NCBI GenBank assembly: GCA_027604705.1
Contig: JADHYV010000016.1
Span: 310,001 to 374,000 of the forward strand
Source: Allomyces arbusculus
Lineage: Eukaryota > Blastocladiomycota > Blastocladiomycetes > Blastocladiales > Blastocladiaceae
Direction: 5' to 3'
Length of the DNA stretch: 64,000 bases
Part shown: positions 10,746-22,495 of the stretch, one piece after another
How positions within the stretch are numbered: position 1 is the stretch's first letter
Layout of the letters: each line of letters begins with the position of its first letter
Translations under genes and position numbers: made by a program
Notes under the pieces: model-generated
Seen by the model: only the letters and a program-made list of their open reading frames with translations
The model's database searches: none
Told to the model about the DNA's origin: nothing

Positions 10746-13700
10746 TTACTCAGCGACAGCTGAGTAGAACACCCAGATCCCCTGGTCCATGTCGTACTCG
10801 ACAAACTCGGTGTTGGGCACGTTCATAAGTCGCTTCAGGAACATCTCGGCCATCTTGGTGTTCGTATCCTTGAGAATTTCGCGCCCGCCGCGGCGGCGCG
10901 GCCACATCTGCCGCAGCGTCACCTTGGCGCGCACGTTGATCCCCTTGCCGCGCGGCGTGCGCGGCGCGTCCCGGAACAGTTCAAACTCGCCGTGCTTGAA
11001 GAACACGTACTTGCCGCACAGGTCGGCGAGCGGAATGTCCCTCAAGTCAACGGGCTCGAGGAACTCCACGACGCCAAACTCGGGGTGGTCAATCGTGAGA
11101 TTCTTGACCTTGGCCAGTTGGTCTTGCGTCATCTTGGCGAGCGTCGCGGGCGACGGCGTGACAATGTAGGGCGCCGTCGAGATCACATTGGGCTTGGCGA
11201 GCACGGGGCCAGTCGCGCGCGGCGGCTTGGACGGTGTCTCGAGGACCGACCGCGTGAGCTCCGACTCGGAGAGCGTCGAATCGGTGAACGCGGACGGCGC
11301 TGCCGCGGCACTGGCACCACCCTGCAGGACGGCGGCACGCGGCTCCGTCGACCGCACATCAAGCTTCTTGACCGTCGACCGCGGCGTGAACGCCGACGGC
11401 GGCATGATCTGCTGTGCGGGCGCCGACGTCGACAGGGCCTTGATCGATGCGCCGAACAGGCCGCCGTTACCCTGTGCCTGCTGCACCACACCAGGCGCGA
11501 GCGCGGGCTTGTTGGCGACCGTGCTCGACGTTTGATGGAACCCGGCCATGCGCAGCTTGGCGCGCGTCAGCGCCGCGGGCGCCGTCTTGGTCATGGTCGA
11601 GACCATGGGCGACTTCTTGCTGTCCGATTTGCGCGACGATGCTGGCGCGAGCGCCGCAGCCGGGTGTTCGTTGACGCGCTTGATCACGGAATCGGGCACC
11701 TCGTCAAACAACGGCGTCGAACCCCAAGGCTTGCTGTCGATCTTGGCCGTGAGTGCCACCTGCGGCTGCACACTCACCGATTGCGCCGCGGCCGGCGCAG
11801 GCTGCGTCGCGCCAAACCCGCCGAGACCGCCCGCCGCGGTACCACCCAGCGTGTTGCCGCCCAGACCGCCAAACATCGACGTGCCCGCGGCGGGGGCCGT
11901 GGTCGCCGCGCCACCAAGTCCACCGAACCCAGTGAAACCCGTCGCGGGGGCCGCGGGCGCCGTAGTCGCTGCCGCCTTGCCGAACCCGCCAAACGCGCCG
12001 GTACCAAACCCACCGGCCGCGGGCGCCGCTTGCGTAGTCGTCGCGCCGAGCCCGAACCCGCCCGTGGCAGGCGCGGCTGCACCACCAAAGCCCGGCGTCG
12101 TACCAAACCCAGTCGTGCCAGCAGCAGGCGTTGCGGTACCGAACCCACCAAACCCACCAGCTGCCGCCGCTGTGGTCGTCGCGGTCGCACCGAACCCACC
12201 AAAGCCCGTGGCGGGAGCCGCAGGCTGCGTCGTGGCCGTGGCGCCAAACCCGCCAAAGAGTCCGCCCGGCTTGGGCGCGTTCGCGGCAGCGGCGCCAAAC
12301 GGATTCGCGGCTGCAGCCGTGGCCGTGGTGCCGCCGAGCGCGCCGAAACCGGTCTGCTGCGCAGGCTGCGTCGTCGCCGTGGTGCCGAACCCGCCAAAGC
12401 CAGTCGCAGGCTGCTGCGTCGCGGCAGCGCCAAAGGGCGAGGCCGCAGGCTTCGGAGCACCGAAACCACCAGCCGCCGCGCCAAAACCGCCGCCAAACCC
12501 GGTCGCGGGCTGCGCGGCTGCTTGCGCCGCGCCTAGAAAAGCAAGATCAGAGAGTGAGTCACTATCCATCCAAAACCAGGCCAGACAGAGTCGTACCAAA
12601 CCCACCCGCTGCAGGGGTCGCGCCAAACCCACCTGCACTAGCACCAAACCCACCCGTCGCTGCGGGCTGCTGCGTCGCGCCAAACCCGGTCGTCGTCCCA
12701 GCACCAAACCCGGTCGTCGCGCCCGTCGCGCCAAACCCGGTAGTCGCCGCACCCGTGCCGAAGCCGGTCCCAGCACCAAACGCGCCAGCGGGCTTCGGCG
12801 CGCCAAACGCGCCACCACTGGCATTACCAAACGCGCCCGTCGCACCTGCGCCAAACCCACTCGTGGCCCCAAACCCACCGGCAGCTGGCTGAGCCGTCTG
12901 CTGCGCGCCAAACGCTCCTGGCGTCGCCCCAGCACCAAACCCGGTCGCCGCTGCGGGCTGCGCAGCCGCGGCCCCACCAAATCCGAACCCGGCGCCACCG
13001 GCCGGGTTACCGAACATGGCCGTGGCGCCCGCGCCCATGCCAGCGCCGGCGTGTTTCTTGCCCATCAGGTAGTCTTGCACGCGCAGTTCCTCAAACGAGT
13101 AGTCTTGATAGGCGGGCATCGACACGATCGACACGTAGTTGACGACTTCGTTGTTGGTCTGGTCGCGCGTCGCCGAGTATGGCGGATTGCCCGTGCCCTG
13201 GTTGGGCTTGGGGGCGGCCTGCGCCGCGCCGGCGCCGGCGCCAAACGTCGGGGTCCCGGCACCGGCGGCACCGAAGGCCGGCGCGGCCGCACCGAACGCG
13301 CCGGTCCCCGCGCCAAAGCCTAAAGTCGAGTCATCCGAGTTAGCCTCACGTTCACAATCGCGCATCCCACCATCACCCAAACCACAGACGTACCCGCCGT
13401 TGCGCCAAACCCGCCGGCCTGCTGCTGCCCTGCGGCCGCACCGAAACCCGGCGCCGCCGCGGCGCCGGTGCCCGCACCAGCACCAAACATGCCGCCACCG
13501 GCACCAAACGCGCCGCCGGGCGTGGCTGCGGGCGCACCAAACGCACCGGTCGCGGGTGCCGCGGCACCGCCGCCGAAAGCGCTGCCAAACGCGCCGCCAC
13601 CACCAAACCCGGTCGTGCCGGCCGCGGGGGTCGCGCCGGCACCACCGCCAAAGATCGAGCTGCCAGGGGCGGCGGCCGCGCCGAAACCGGTGGTCGCAGG

Positions 13701-13903
13701 CTGCTGCTGCTGCTGCTGCGCACCAAAGAGGCCGCCACCGGGGGTCGCACCAAAGCCGCCTGAGATAGGGCGAGCGCGGAGCGGGTCAGCGGGGATGGGA
13801 CACGGGGGGGAGGGGGGGAGGAGAGGGAGAACGTACCAAAGCCCGTCTGCTGCTGCGGCTGCTGCTGCTGCTGCTGGCCTGCGCTGGCGCCAAAGCTGAA
13901 CAT
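10746..13903 (-). CDS. FG-repeat nucleoporin of the Nup98/Nup100/Nup116 type, without Nup96 and without the HFS cleavage motif
   Basis: Four exons on the minus strand: 13903-13837, 13759-13394, 13319-12597, 12532-10746; 980 aa. The protein starts MFSFGASAG with Gln runs, followed by dozens of FG and GLFG-like repeats separated by Ala/Thr/Pro. A GLEBS motif sits inside the first FG block (residues ~185-230: PPYSATRDQTNNEV, then FEELRVQDYLMGKK); in Nup98 this binds Gle2/Rae1. A second FG block and a basic linker precede the C-terminal Nup98 autopeptidase-like domain (TIDHPEFGVVEF, INVRAKVTLRQMWP, VEYDMDQGIWVFY). Nup98 proteins that self-cleave end this domain in HFS|KY; here the protein stops at VFYSAVAE. 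It is therefore unlikely to cleave and is not fused to Nup96, as in yeast Nup100/Nup116. It would line the nuclear pore channel and bind transport receptors. Confidence 0.9.
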
Positions 13904-14260
13904 TCTTGTTCTTGAATGAAAGAGGGTCGAGGAGGGAGATCAGTCGAGCGGGCGCGCCGCGGTCTTGGCCCGGAGAGGGTACTTGACGGGTCTGCAGCGA
14001 GTCTTGACCGAGTTGGGTGTCGTTGTCGCGGAGCAGCGTTGGTGCAGTCGACTCCGAGGTGACGGCAAGACAGGAGAAGGGGGTGACGCGCCAACGTTGG
14101 CGACCGGACTGACTTGGCCAGCTTGAGTGTGTCACATGCGTCCACGTGCTACTCTGCACATCAGTGCGAGACGCGCCCCACCGTTTGCCTGCGAAAATCC
14201 ATCACCAACACCGACGAGAGCACGCCCAAAAGCAATCAATTTCTCTTTCAAAGGTTTATG
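13904..14260. other. Interval between the ZIP transporter 3' end and the nucleoporin 5' end
   Basis: Upstream region of the nucleoporin gene and downstream region of the zinc transporter, both on the minus strand. No extra gene is seen. Confidence 0.4.
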
Positions 14261-15622
14261 CTAATGCTTGTGCCCAATCTGGATCGCGAGCGGGATCACC
14301 ATTCCGACCAACATTGCCGCCACCTGGCTCGCGCTCAACCTGGTCCGGTGCGCCATGACCTCGGGCAACACGTGCACCGTCGCCACATAAATAAAACTGC
14401 CCGCAGAGAAGAGAAGCAAAATCCCCGTCCACTGCGCGACATGCGCCGCGGCCAAATCCGGGTTCGCGGGCGACCCTTGGCTCAACGCCAGGAACGTGGT
14501 CATAGCCGCGAGCGGCGCCGCGGCAGCAAATGCGAGCAGATGGTATCGCACGCGGTGGCGCGGCAAGTGGCCGTTACGCAGCAAAAACGTACTGAGCCCA
14601 AACGCCGACGGGCCCTTGTGCAGCAAAATCGCGAAAAACACGACCATTTCCAAGGTCGACTGGTCGGTCGCCGATGCCGCACCCATAGCCACACCGTCAG
14701 AAATGCTGTGGATGATCATGCCGATCGTCGCCGCCATTTTCGAGTGCGTCTGAGCGCTCGTCGCGAGCAAGTCGGTTGCGGCAATCGATGCAGGCCGCTG
14801 CGTCGAGTGGTGCGCGTGATGGTGCCGGTCGCTGCGGTGCAGGACCGTGAGCTCGTCGGACGCGGGCGAGTCTGGACGTCGAATCGGGTCGTCGCTGGTC
14901 GAGACGTACAGCGTGTCGCGCTGCGGGAGCGGGAGGTGGTCGTGCACGAACCAAGCCGCCTGCACCTGTTCGATGATGAACATGAGCATGAACCCCGAGA
15001 GCAGCGCAGGGCCAATCAGGTTGGTGACGCTCGACCGGTGCACGTCCGACTCAGCGTGGCCGTCAGCGTGGTCGTCGTGATCGTTGTGGTCCGACCTTGG
15101 CTCATGACCAGCTGGTTCGGATGGGTGCGAAATGCGACCGTCATGGGCGCCACCGTGCCGTTCACTTGATGGAGGGACCGAGTCGCTCGAACGGCTCCCC
15201 GATACGTGCGATGCGCCCAGTCCTGGCGGATGCCTTGGTTCCCATTCCCCGGCACCGGCAGATTCTCCCCGAACCACATGAACCGCGTCACTTGATATCC
15301 TCGCCGGGCTGGCTGCTTCCCACGGGGACCGCTTGCGGTACTCGGGCACAAAGGGGTGCCCGACAAGCGGCGTGGCCGGTGGTCCGTCATGCATCCTTGC
15401 CTCCGACTCGCTGCTCTCGGCCGACATGAGCGTCTCGACGCCCTCGGGCAGGATAACGACGAGCGCCGTGCCGACAATCATGCCGGCGCCAAACACATTC
15501 ATGAGCTGCATGCCGCTCTCGGACAGCGGCACGTAGAGCGGCAGCATGCCGGCACCGAACGACCCGACAAACATGGCCGCCGACAGGCCCACGAGCCGCG
15601 CAAACGACGCCATCTTGGGCAA
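14261..15622 (-). CDS. ZIP-family metal transporter, ZIP9 (SLC39A9)-like
   Basis: Single exon, 453 aa, start ATG at 15622 (MPKMASF; the Met at 15613 is an alternative). TM1 lies in ARLVGLSAAMFVGSFGAGMLPL and TM2 in NVFGAGMIVGTALVVILPEG. Next comes a long His/Asp/Ser-rich cytosolic loop (DHNDHDDHADGHAES), the usual variable metal-binding loop of ZIPs. TM4 carries HSISDGVAMGAA and TM5 LLHKGPSAFGLSTFLL, the two metal-site helices; the KGPSAFGL form resembles ZIP9 (HKAPAAFGL) more than other ZIPs. The remaining helices end in MVIPLAIQIGHKH. ZIP proteins bring Zn2+ or other divalent metals into the cytosol; ZIP9 proteins usually act in Golgi or plasma membrane. Metal and location here are inferred. 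Confidence 0.9.
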   Translation of the reverse strand: MPKMASFARLVGLSAAMFVGSFGAGMLPLYVPLSESGMQLMNVFGAGMIVGTALVVILPEGVETLMSAESSESEARMHDGPPATPLVGHPFVPEYRKRSPWEAASPARISSDAVHVVRGESAGAGEWEPRHPPGLGASHVSGSRSSDSVPPSSERHGGAHDGRISHPSEPAGHEPRSDHNDHDDHADGHAESDVHRSSVTNLIGPALLSGFMLMFIIEQVQAAWFVHDHLPLPQRDTLYVSTSDDPIRRPDSPASDELTVLHRSDRHHHAHHSTQRPASIAATDLLATSAQTHSKMAATIGMIIHSISDGVAMGAASATDQSTLEMVVFFAILLHKGPSAFGLSTFLLRNGHLPRHRVRYHLLAFAAAAPLAAMTTFLALSQGSPANPDLAAAHVAQWTGILLLFSAGSFIYVATVHVLPEVMAHRTRLSASQVAAMLVGMVIPLAIQIGHKH

Positions 15623-16027
15623 TGGCGGTGCAGCGGCAGAGCGGGAGTGTGCGAGAGAGCTAGCAGCGGTCGCTGCTTTCTTGCACCAGTGGCGTTGATG
15701 ATTCGAAGCAGAAGGTTGGAACAGTGCGTAATGTCGAGAACCGCGACGAGAGTACTGGCACGAGCACCGAGTCGCTTGCCGTGCTTAATATAGGCAGCTG
15801 GAGCCGATTGCGCCGAGTTTCTTTGGGGACGAGAGAGAAGGCTGTCGCCTGCAAGTTGTTTGCGAACTAGGAGAAGGGATCATGAAGATTGTGACCTGGT
15901 GGTGCGTTTCGCTGCACGTGGGCCGTGTTTAGCACTCGCAAATCGCGATTGCATCTGATCACAGCCAAAATCACTTCGACCGACTGTCTGCCGCGCGGAT
16001 CATTGAGCATCGCGCAACCCTACCACC
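15623..16027. promoter_or_regulatory. Bidirectional 5' interval (ZIP9-like / NDUFAF8-like)
   Basis: About 0.4 kb between two diverging start codons, so it must carry both promoters. There is a pyrimidine/purine mix and no clear TATA element. Confidence 0.45.
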
Positions 16028-16300
16028 ATGACCGCCCCCGCAACTGCTGGCAATGGCTCGGCCAAGCGTGCCTTTCAAGGCGTCCAGCGGCTCGCGACCG
16101 CCGCCGCCAAGTGCAGTGCCGAGGCACGCCGATCACTGTGCACCTCACTTCGTGTATTTGACGCGTCGTTGCTGACAGGTCCTCCCGACCACCTCCAGAG
16201 CATCGCGTACGGTAAGTGCGTCGCGAGCAACACGGCCGAAATTCACCAGGACCGGTGCGGACGCGAGTTTCTCGCGTTCAAACAGTGTGTGACCCAGAAT
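16028..16300 (+). CDS. Twin CX9C protein, NDUFAF8-like complex I assembly factor (3' end unresolved)
   Basis: Starts at the ATG at 16028 (MTAPATAGNGSAKRAF). If bases 16124-16198 are removed as a 75-base intron with a GC donor and AG acceptor, the protein has a perfect twin CX9C layout: C-SAESIAYGK-C and C-GREFLAFKQ-C. This matches human NDUFAF8 (AEAAAYGRC, then C-AREFEALRS-C), a small mitochondrial intermembrane-space type protein needed for NADH dehydrogenase assembly. Without splicing the frame stays open but inserts 25 residues including an extra Cys and destroys the first CX9C. Coding is convincing to about FKQCVTQN; a GTGCGC after it at 16301 could be another donor, and I cannot place the last exon. 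The frame continues open into the antisense of the next gene, which I do not accept as coding. Confidence 0.65.
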
Positions 16301-16537
16301 GTGCGCTCTACTATCATGTTCTCGGGAATTTGGCCACACTCTGTTTTGCTGACCGGAGAGCGAATCCTTCTTCACCCAATAGGCCGGTCGCAAATGGTAG
16401 ATCGAGCGATGAATCACGGCCAGTGCGAGCGTCGGCGTGCCGCCGCGATCCAGCTCAAAAAGATAATGCTAATTCATTTTGTCCACAACCAAATGTCGAA
16501 GTTGGAGCCAACGCGCCCCTGCCACCCGGCATGCCTG

Positions 16538-18598
16538 CTAGCTCGTCGCGTCCACGACCGCCTTCCACACGCTCGCCACAAACAGCTTCGTATCCTCGGC
16601 AAACACGTCCCCAAGATCCACGACCAAATCCTGCGCCGAGGTGCGCATATCCACGGCCATGACGACATACTCGCTCAAATCATCATCGTCGGCACCCAAA
16701 AACGCGGCCACGGTACGCAAGACCGCTGCCTGCACCTGCTCTTTCGTCTCACTCGTCCAGTTCTCCCACTTGATCGACACGCCCAGCACCTCATCCACCG
16801 ACTCGGTGGGTGCCGCCGCGGCGCGCTTAAGCGGGATCAGCCTCGTGCGCTTGGCCACGTGCTCGTCGACATCGCCGTCGGCGTCAAATGAGACGCGTGT
16901 CACAGTGCCGGATGCGGAACTCGCGCGCCCGTTGCTGCTGGCAGCAGCGGTACCGGTTTTCTTGATCAGGAACCCCTTGGACTTGAGCTTGAGCAGTGGA
17001 GCCGGACCCGTCGACGCGGCTGCAGGCACTTCACCCTCCTCCACCTCCACAAACGTGGCGCGCGGTTTCGGAGCTGGAGCCGGCGCCGGTACTGGCGTTG
17101 CCGCAGGCGCACGTGCAACAGCCGGCGTCGCTGGTTTCGGCGCCGGCGACTTGTTGCTGCCGCCACTATTCCCCAGATCCCAGCGACTCCGGCGCGGCGC
17201 TGGCTGCTGCGCTGCCGGTGGCGGCGGGGTCCCCGTTGCTGCGTCTGACGGCGGCAGCGACTGCATCGAGGGCGTGCGCGACATGGGCCGCGGGGTCACC
17301 GATCCGGCCGCAGAGGGCGTGTCACGCAACTTGGTCGAGACGATGGCCATGTCGTCGAGCGACGGGAGCCCGGGTGGGGCCGGAGTCGGGAGAATCGCGG
17401 CCGCGGTGGGTTCGGGCGTGGGCACGAGCTTCTCAACATCGCGCGATTCGGGTGGGGGTGGGGCGACGCCACGCAAGTTATCAAGGATTTCAAAAAGCCG
17501 GGCGCGTGCGTGGCCGTCGATGTTGGCGTCGTTCTGAAGCGGTTGGAGGCGGTTGTCAGCAAGGGGAGGGTCGAAGAAAGCGGCAGTGAGAGCTGCGTAC
17601 CGGACGCACGCCGCGCGTCGCGCGGTATCGGTCGAGGAGCTTTCGTGCGCTTTCGTCGAGCTTGATCTAGACGGATTAAAGGTCGCTCGTCAACGTTTGG
17701 CTCGGTGACCACACCACACAGATACCCAAATCCACGCACCAGGACTCGTTTCCACGGGGTCCGGTCCATACTCGGCAACTCAATCGGCTGCTTGCCCGGC
17801 ATCGCCTCGCCGCCAATCAGATCGAGCGCGCGCACAACCGCGTCCGGGTCGGCAAACGTGACGAACCCAAAGCCCTTGGGGCTCCCGTCCGGGTTACGCA
17901 TACGCTTCCACTCCTTGATTGGTCCGCAGGCCTAAACATCGCAAGAGCACAGGCGTGTGAGCCCTCTCCACTCAGCCACAGGGATCACCATTTCAGCGTA
18001 CCCCGAGAATGCGATCCATCCACGCATCGTCCACACCTGATGAGATATTCCCCACAAACACGCGGCTCATCCGATCGAGCTCGTCATGCGTGAACCCGGG
18101 CACATGTGCCGTCGTGGGTGGCGGTGGCGGCCCTGAGCGCGCACCCCCTCCGCCGTAATACGGTGCTCCCGGCGGCCCTGGGGGACCGCGGTACCCCGCG
18201 TGCGGTGGGGGCGGCGGCGTCATCCGGTACGCGTGCGGTCCACCGCTATTCGACCGCGGCGGCATGTGCGGCGGCGGGTGCGGGTGCGGGTGCGGATGCG
18301 CGTGCGCATGCATGCCCAGTGGCGGTCCGTGCATGCCCGGTGGGGGCGGCGGCAAGTATCCCGGAATGAACCCGGGCGGTGGGGGAGGCATGCCGTGGTG
18401 GTGGTGCGGTGGCGGGCGTTGCGGCAGGCGCCCCGGCGGGGGTCCGGCGGGCGGGTACCCGTGGCCTACAGGAAGCGGCATCCCGGTCAGGGCGCACGGA
18501 GAGCAGAGCGTGGGGGGCACGTCAGCGTAAACTGACAAGTACTCGGTCGTCGGCCATGGCGGTCACGGGAATCGCATACGGTTCGGGTAGCGGCTCAT
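16538..18598 (-). CDS. RBM25-like splicing factor (Pro-rich + RRM + PWI)
   Basis: Five exons on the minus strand: 18598-18580, 18531-18002, 17931-17740, 17666-17610, 17533-16538; 597 aa. The start is a short exon MSRYPN, since the frame of the next exon has no ATG before a stop. The first ~160 residues are Pro/Gly/His-rich (MPPPPPGF, HPHPHPHPP). An RRM follows (~163-265) with RNP2 VFVGNI, RNP1-like KGFGFVTF and the tail IKLDESARKLLDRY, matching RBM25 VKVDAKTKAQLDEW. A low-complexity middle leads to a C-terminal PWI-type helical domain (~490-597: VLGVSIKWENW, QDLVVDLGDVF, TKLFVASVWKAV). RBM25 proteins bind RNA and U1 snRNP partners in the nucleus to adjust splice-site choice. The long Arg/Glu region of animal RBM25 is missing, so this is a short form. 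Confidence 0.85.
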
Positions 18599-18997
18599 GG
18601 TTCGGTGCTCGGGTGCTGGACGAGATCGGCGTGCAGTTTTGCAGCAAGTTGCGGCGGGAATTGGCCAGTGGTCTCGCTGGTAAAGTGTTTTCGAAGTTCG
18701 ACGACGACGAAAGGCGACGTCGAGCACGACGTGAAAGAGCCGAACAGCGATCAGTCGCGCTCAGCATGTGACAGTCAGAAAATACCCGTATTTTCGTTAT
18801 TTTTGCGGCCTACAACGGCCTGCTCCAACCGAGTTGGTTGTCACCCTGGCCCACAGCGCAGCTCGTGTCCAAATCGCTCCGCTTCACGCGTCAGGAAATG
18901 TTCCTACTCTCCGCAATACCGCTGCTCGAAGGTGGTCGAGCCGTAACGCGTTCGCCAACCACCTGGTGATCGCCCTCTAACGACTATCATCGACAAC
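18599..18997. promoter_or_regulatory. Bidirectional 5' interval (RBM25-like / helical-repeat BTB protein)
   Basis: About 0.4 kb between diverging starts, containing both promoters. The stretch 18778-18800 is AT-richer than its surroundings. No specific motif is recognised. Confidence 0.45.
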
Positions 18998-21900
18998 ATG
19001 AAGCGAGCGGCATCATCACCACCAAGTAATTCGGGCAGCTCGGTCTCACCAGGTCTGGAAAAGATTGCGAGGCGAGCGGGAGGAGATGCATCAAGCACGG
19101 GTGAGTTTGGAGTTTGCATCTATTTCGCAGCAGTGACCCTCGCAGTTCACTGATCACATCCATTGAACGAATTAAATAGCCCACACGCCGATGTTGACAC
19201 CGGCAGTAGCATTGCTCAAGCGCATCAGCACGTTTGCCTCAGAACTCTCCACCGGAACGAACCGCGACCTGCCCGACCCAGCGACCCTCGTCGAAGCGAC
19301 AGCACAAACGCTGGGCCCCACACCGGCGGCAAGGTCGTCACCCCTCGAACCGTCATGGACCAGTCAAGTCGCCGCCAAGGACTGCACGAAAGCCGTTCTC
19401 CGCCTCGTGCAAGGGTGGGCGCGGTCCACGACCCGTCCAGCGGCCGAGCCTGTCCTGGAAGCGCTTCTCGACCGCATGCCGCAATGGCGCTCGTCCCGAT
19501 TTCTGAGCGGGTTTACGCTCTCGACGACGGCGTGGAAGTCGGTCATTAACATGCCGTGGGACCAAAGGCGGTGCCTACCGACGCTCGTGGCCCTGTTGAA
19601 AGTGTGCCCTGCCCCACCAGACGTACTGGCGATGCTGGTCACCCAGCTCCCGCGGGCGATTCGCGACATTGCCGCGAACCCGGCGCTGGTGGCGCTGATC
19701 GATGAGCTGCTGTCGCGCACGTCGAGCAGCCAGACTATCGTCGAGGACCGCGCATTACTGCGGCTGTTGCTCGGATATCTCGTCGAGCGCGCCGAGTTGG
19801 AGCAGCTGCACGTCGGTGCTGACGGGAGCGAACCGTCGAGCATTACATTTCGGGCGCTCAGCGCGCTCATCAAGACGTGTCGTGCGAGCAACGTGGCCGC
19901 GGCGCACTGGGCAGTGGAACCGCGACTCTGCCGCATGCTTGTCGTTGCCCTCCGCGGCATGACGGCACCCGTCTCCTTGACCGCGATCCTGTCCACCAGA
20001 AGCGCTGATCGGTTTGACTTGCGATCTGTACTGAACGCGACCGCGACCGTGTTCCATCCCGACAACCCGTGCACGGCGGCGCACCACCTCGAGCTTATTG
20101 CTCTCGTGTCGGCTCTTCTCGAATGGTTTACCATTTCACCAGACGCGCCGGACAAAACGATGGCGGCCGATCCGCTCCCAGCGCCGTCGCGAAAGGACTT
20201 GGTCGACATGTCAACTGCCGTCGATTTTCTCATGTTCCTGCTCCCTATGAGCCCCGGCGCGCCGCTCCGTGCGCTGGAGGGAACGCTCGTGGCGAGTTTG
20301 ACGCGCATCTTCAACCTCGTCGTGGTCGCGCTCCCAAGTGATCCGCCACCATCCGGATTCGAGATTTTGGACTTTGATCTCACCGTCTCATGCCTGCGCG
20401 TCCTCGTATTCCTTTGTCAGTGGTCGTCGGGCGTCGCCAATTTTGTCGAGGGCGCACCTGACCAACACACGCTGTTTGTGCAGCGGCTCGTCGCAGCCAT
20501 TTGCTGCCCATTGCAAAGCGCGACCGTGGACAGCGTAGAGTTGCAGACGCCGCAACTGACGGTGCGACGGTACCCGGGGCACCAACCCAAGCAGACGAAA
20601 TCGGCGCTGCAACGCAAGGCGCTCAAGCTCGTGACGCAGTTGTATGTTTGTAATTCCCATGTCGTACATTCACAGGCTTGCGCTGACCGGTCGCTTTCTT
20701 ACTTTGCCCGAGCAGAATGCCAAGCTGGCAAGTCGGCAACCTGATCGTCGAGCACGGGCTCGGCCCGCTCCTCGATTTTTCGCGCACCATCACGCGGCCG
20801 AACCGTATCGACGCCGAGCAGCTCCCGTTGCTGTGCATGATTTGGCGACAAGTGACCGAGTCGTCGCTGGCTCGGCTCAAGATTCGCACGACGCTCGCGC
20901 GCGCATTTGCCGAGACCATGGCGGTGCTCGCGAACCAAGTCTTTGCACATGCCGACCGCGGGCTTGTGAGGTTCCTGCCCAAGATCACCCGCCCATTTAT
21001 TGGCGACGCAATCCCGCTCGCGCACCTCGCGCACGTCCTCGGACCCATCGTCATCGAGTATTTCCTCGCAGTCCCGCACGACCACATGACCAAGCACCTG
21101 GTCGTGCTGATCAGCACGCTCGGGTACGCGCCGGCTTTTCAGACCGTCGTAGCGCCGCACCTCGTGGCGATTACCCGCAACCTGTTGGAGGTGGGCTACG
21201 TCGACCCGGTGCGCAAGTGGGTGGAGAACGCGTTCCAGCTAATTTCGTACCAGGACCAGCCGCGTGTTCTGGCACAAATCCTCGACCCTGTCGTGCACGA
21301 CGCCGACGCCGACCTGCTACGCCTGCTGCTGACCACATTCGACGGCAAGACGACGCTCAAGGCCAACCACGTGCTATGCCGCGCGGCCGTGTTTTTCCTC
21401 GACCCGATGCGGGCGCAGCACCTCCCTCTCGACTGGGCGAACCCTGACCTCGACTGGACCGACTCGGCTGTGCACATGGCCGCGGCGGTCATGGGCATCT
21501 GGCTCGTCGAGTCGGGCGCGGTCCCGACGGACCCATTACCTGCCCTCGACGATGAATTGCACTCGCCGCCGGCACCCGCACACCCGGGTACCGACCACGC
21601 GTTCGTGGCCCTTCAGCTGCACGACGGCGCAGTGGACGTGTGCCGGCTGTGCCTGGCGCGCACGTCAGCCGCGTTTTCCGCACTATTGACGGGCGCGTTT
21701 GCCGAGGCCGCGCATGCCGTCATCCTGATCCCGGACGCGAGCGCCGTCACCGTGCACGACTTTGTGCGGGTCGCGGTCGCGCACGAATCCCTAGTTGATT
21801 GGGTCCGCGTTGAGCAGCAACACGGGTACGCACCGCGTGCGCTCGTGCACCGACTCGTTGACCTGGCGGTGCTCGCGGAGCGGTACCTAGTAGAGGATGT

Positions 21901-22495
21901 GGTCGCGCATGTTACGCGCGTGCTCGTGGACTTGACGGACCCGCGGTCCGCGGTGGTGCGCGCGTGCACTGCCACCGTTGTCGGGCAAGCTGAACCGGCC
22001 CTTATATGGCCCGTTTTTCCTATGGCAAACTCAGCAACCGGTGGCAGCGCGACCCCACCGCACTTGCCGACCGTCGACTCCCCCGGCGCGCCCAACTCGC
22101 CAAGCTACTCGGGGTCATGGTCGCCACCCGGGAGCCCGGCCGCAGCCGCAATCACGTCGACTACGACAACCTCTCCACCCGCGCTTCGACTCGGCGCAGA
22201 CCCAGGCGCAGCGATTCGTGCCGCGACCGCGCAAGAATGGGCCGTGGCCGTGCTGCACACGGTGCTCGCGCTCGACGCGGCGCCGCGGTACCCGGACCTG
22301 TGGACGCTCTTGGCACGGCCGGTCGAGGCCGCGATGGTGTGCTTTGCGGCGCGGATGCCGTTTATCAGTGGTGACGACGCGGCACCCGTGCGCGCGATCC
22401 TGGCGCGGTTTTTGGCGGCGCATGCGACGGCGGCGGTGGGTGGAGACGTTGCGGAGGACGACGATGGGGAAGATGGGGTGGAGCAGCTTGTCTAA
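18998..22495 (+). CDS. Large helical-repeat protein with C-terminal BTB/POZ-like domain
   Basis: Three exons: 18998-19100, 19180-20641, 20716-22495; 1114 aa. Phases agree; the second donor is GTATGT. The first ~800 residues are alpha-helical with Leu/Ala periodicity like ARM/HEAT repeats, for example LVALLKVCPAPPDVLAMLVTQ and FIGDAIPLAHLAHVLGPIVI, without a clear catalytic motif. Residues ~815-930 look like a BTB/POZ fold: VDVCRLCLARTSAAFSALLTG, VILIPDASAVTVHDFVRV, then LVDLAVLAERYLVEDVVAHV. A Ser/Pro-rich linker and a final helical segment follow. ARM-plus-BTB proteins often act as scaffolds or cullin-3 substrate adaptors, but the exact family cannot be named. No TM or targeting signal is seen. 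Confidence 0.7.

Noticed and set aside
10992-13323. Long plus-strand open frames of 514 and 591 codons opposite the nucleoporin
   Set aside because: They are antisense images of GGxFG-type codons and consist of PNPP/AR repeats; the minus strand carries the recognised FG, GLEBS and C-terminal domains.
19364-20383. 339-codon minus-strand frame inside the ARM-BTB gene
   Set aside because: Antisense to a spliced gene with good helical-repeat character; no motif of its own.
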